DNA of 64,000 nt, taken from assembly GCF_000091545.1 (NCBI RefSeq), contig NC_006462.1:1-64000 (forward strand). Direction: 5' to 3'. Shown here in pieces: positions 63,775 through 64,000 of the stretch (its first letter is position 1; each line of letters opens with the position of its first letter). The notes beneath the pieces are model-generated. The model did not search any database, was not told where the DNA came from, and was given only the letters and a program-made list of their open reading frames with translations. The translations under genes and the position numbers were made by a program. The stretch comes from Thermus thermophilus HB8. Its GTDB lineage: Bacteria > Deinococcota > Deinococci > Deinococcales > Thermaceae.

Positions 63775-64000
63775 CTACGGGAACCCCAGGGGGCCTTGCC
63801 GGAGGGCGGGGGGCAGCGCGGCCAGGAGCCCCGGGAGCCGGAGGAGGGCTACCTGCGAGGAGGAGGCCCGCCTCGAGGAAGGTGGGCGGAAGAAAGACCC
63901 CGGGCCGCGCCCACAGGGAAACGAGCCCCCAGCCCAGGCCCAGGGGGCGCCCAAGGTGGAGCGCTGCCCCGAGTTGGGTCCACCCCGAGAGAGGCGCCGA
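63775..64000 (-). CDS. Partial gene at right edge, probably membrane protein
   Basis: The 5' end is outside the window. A minus-strand frame near the edge gives SGWTQLGAALHLGRPLGLGW and ARPGVFLPPTFLEAGLLLAG, hydrophobic stretches like a membrane protein. A second frame gives QVALLRLPGLLAALPPALRQ and ends at TAG 63775-63777. Joining them needs a frameshift around 63850. The family is not recognised. Confidence 0.35.
   Translation of the reverse strand, partial: RRLSRGGPNSGQRSTLGAPWAWAGGSFPCGRGPGSFFRPPSSRRASSSQVALLRLPGLLAALPPALRQGPLGFP

Noticed and set aside
1..64000. tRNA, rRNA or replication origin
   Set aside because: No cloverleaf, ribosomal RNA segment, iteron cluster or rep gene was noticed on reading; a dedicated covariance search was not possible.

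Overview
The window is very GC-rich, densely coded DNA with GTG/TTG starts, many 1-8 nt gene overlaps and several promoters whose -10 box lies 6-10 nt from the start codon. Codon use and several near-recognisable proteins (TtAgo-type Argonaute, a PfmR-type TetR, the AUUGCGAC-tag CRISPR repeat, a Thermus-type alkaline phosphatase) point to Thermus thermophilus. The linkage of cobalamin genes, Argonaute and PfmR suggests the pTT27-type megaplasmid. Species and replicon are inferences from gene content.

Layout. 1-5.0 kb is a decayed accessory island: a frameshifted transposase, an intact IS630-type element, brnTA and phd/vapC toxin-antitoxin pairs, and a second, internally deleted IS630 copy in the same orientation. 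5.0-13.8 kb (minus strand) is a fatty-acid/acyl-CoA degradation locus (acyl-CoA dehydrogenases, short-chain dehydrogenases, MaoC hydratase, thioesterase, acyl-CoA synthetase, aminoglycoside-phosphotransferase-like kinase) headed by a TetR repressor with a palindromic operator over its own promoter. Two of its genes appear to have lost interior segments in frame. 13.8-18.7 kb is debris: GntR, RCC1 and aldehyde:ferredoxin-oxidoreductase fragments, a decayed transposase, a DUF4143 ATPase and a short CRISPR array with its leader but no cas genes. 18.7-31.2 kb is a carbohydrate-use locus: a ChbG-like deacetylase, two GPH-type sugar symporters, two GH2 and one GH31 glycosidases, followed by a convergent BTAD/AAA/TPR regulator. 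Three of its genes carry apparent single-base deletions. 31.2-35.9 kb encodes exported or membrane proteins of unknown function.

36.2-57.8 kb is a nearly complete cobalamin locus in two arms. The minus arm (cobT, a TPR protein, cobS, a coiled-coil protein, cobO, cbiA) diverges from cobC. The plus arm starts at a cobalamin riboswitch and a 22-codon leader ORF, then a Ni/Co permease, cbiD, cbiC, cbiET, cbiL, cbiF, cbiH, cbiG, cbiX-ferredoxin, DUF3209, cobA, bluB, cbiB, a HEPN/MNT pair, cobD, a 33-codon ORF and a cobQ-cobU fusion. The gene set is the early-cobalt ('anaerobic') corrin route joined to oxygen-dependent BluB; no precorrin-6A reductase is visible.

57.8-64 kb holds a Tat-exported alkaline phosphatase behind a Pho-box-like promoter, the prokaryotic Argonaute with all four catalytic residues, a DsrE-like protein, SurE, a TIM-barrel isomerase-like protein and a truncated gene at the right edge.

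The best candidates for new biology are the riboswitch/leader-ORF arrangement, the CobQ-CobU and CbiX-ferredoxin fusions, the toxin-antitoxin and unknown genes embedded in the B12 locus, and the operator-like repeat at the predicted start of the CRISPR leader transcript.
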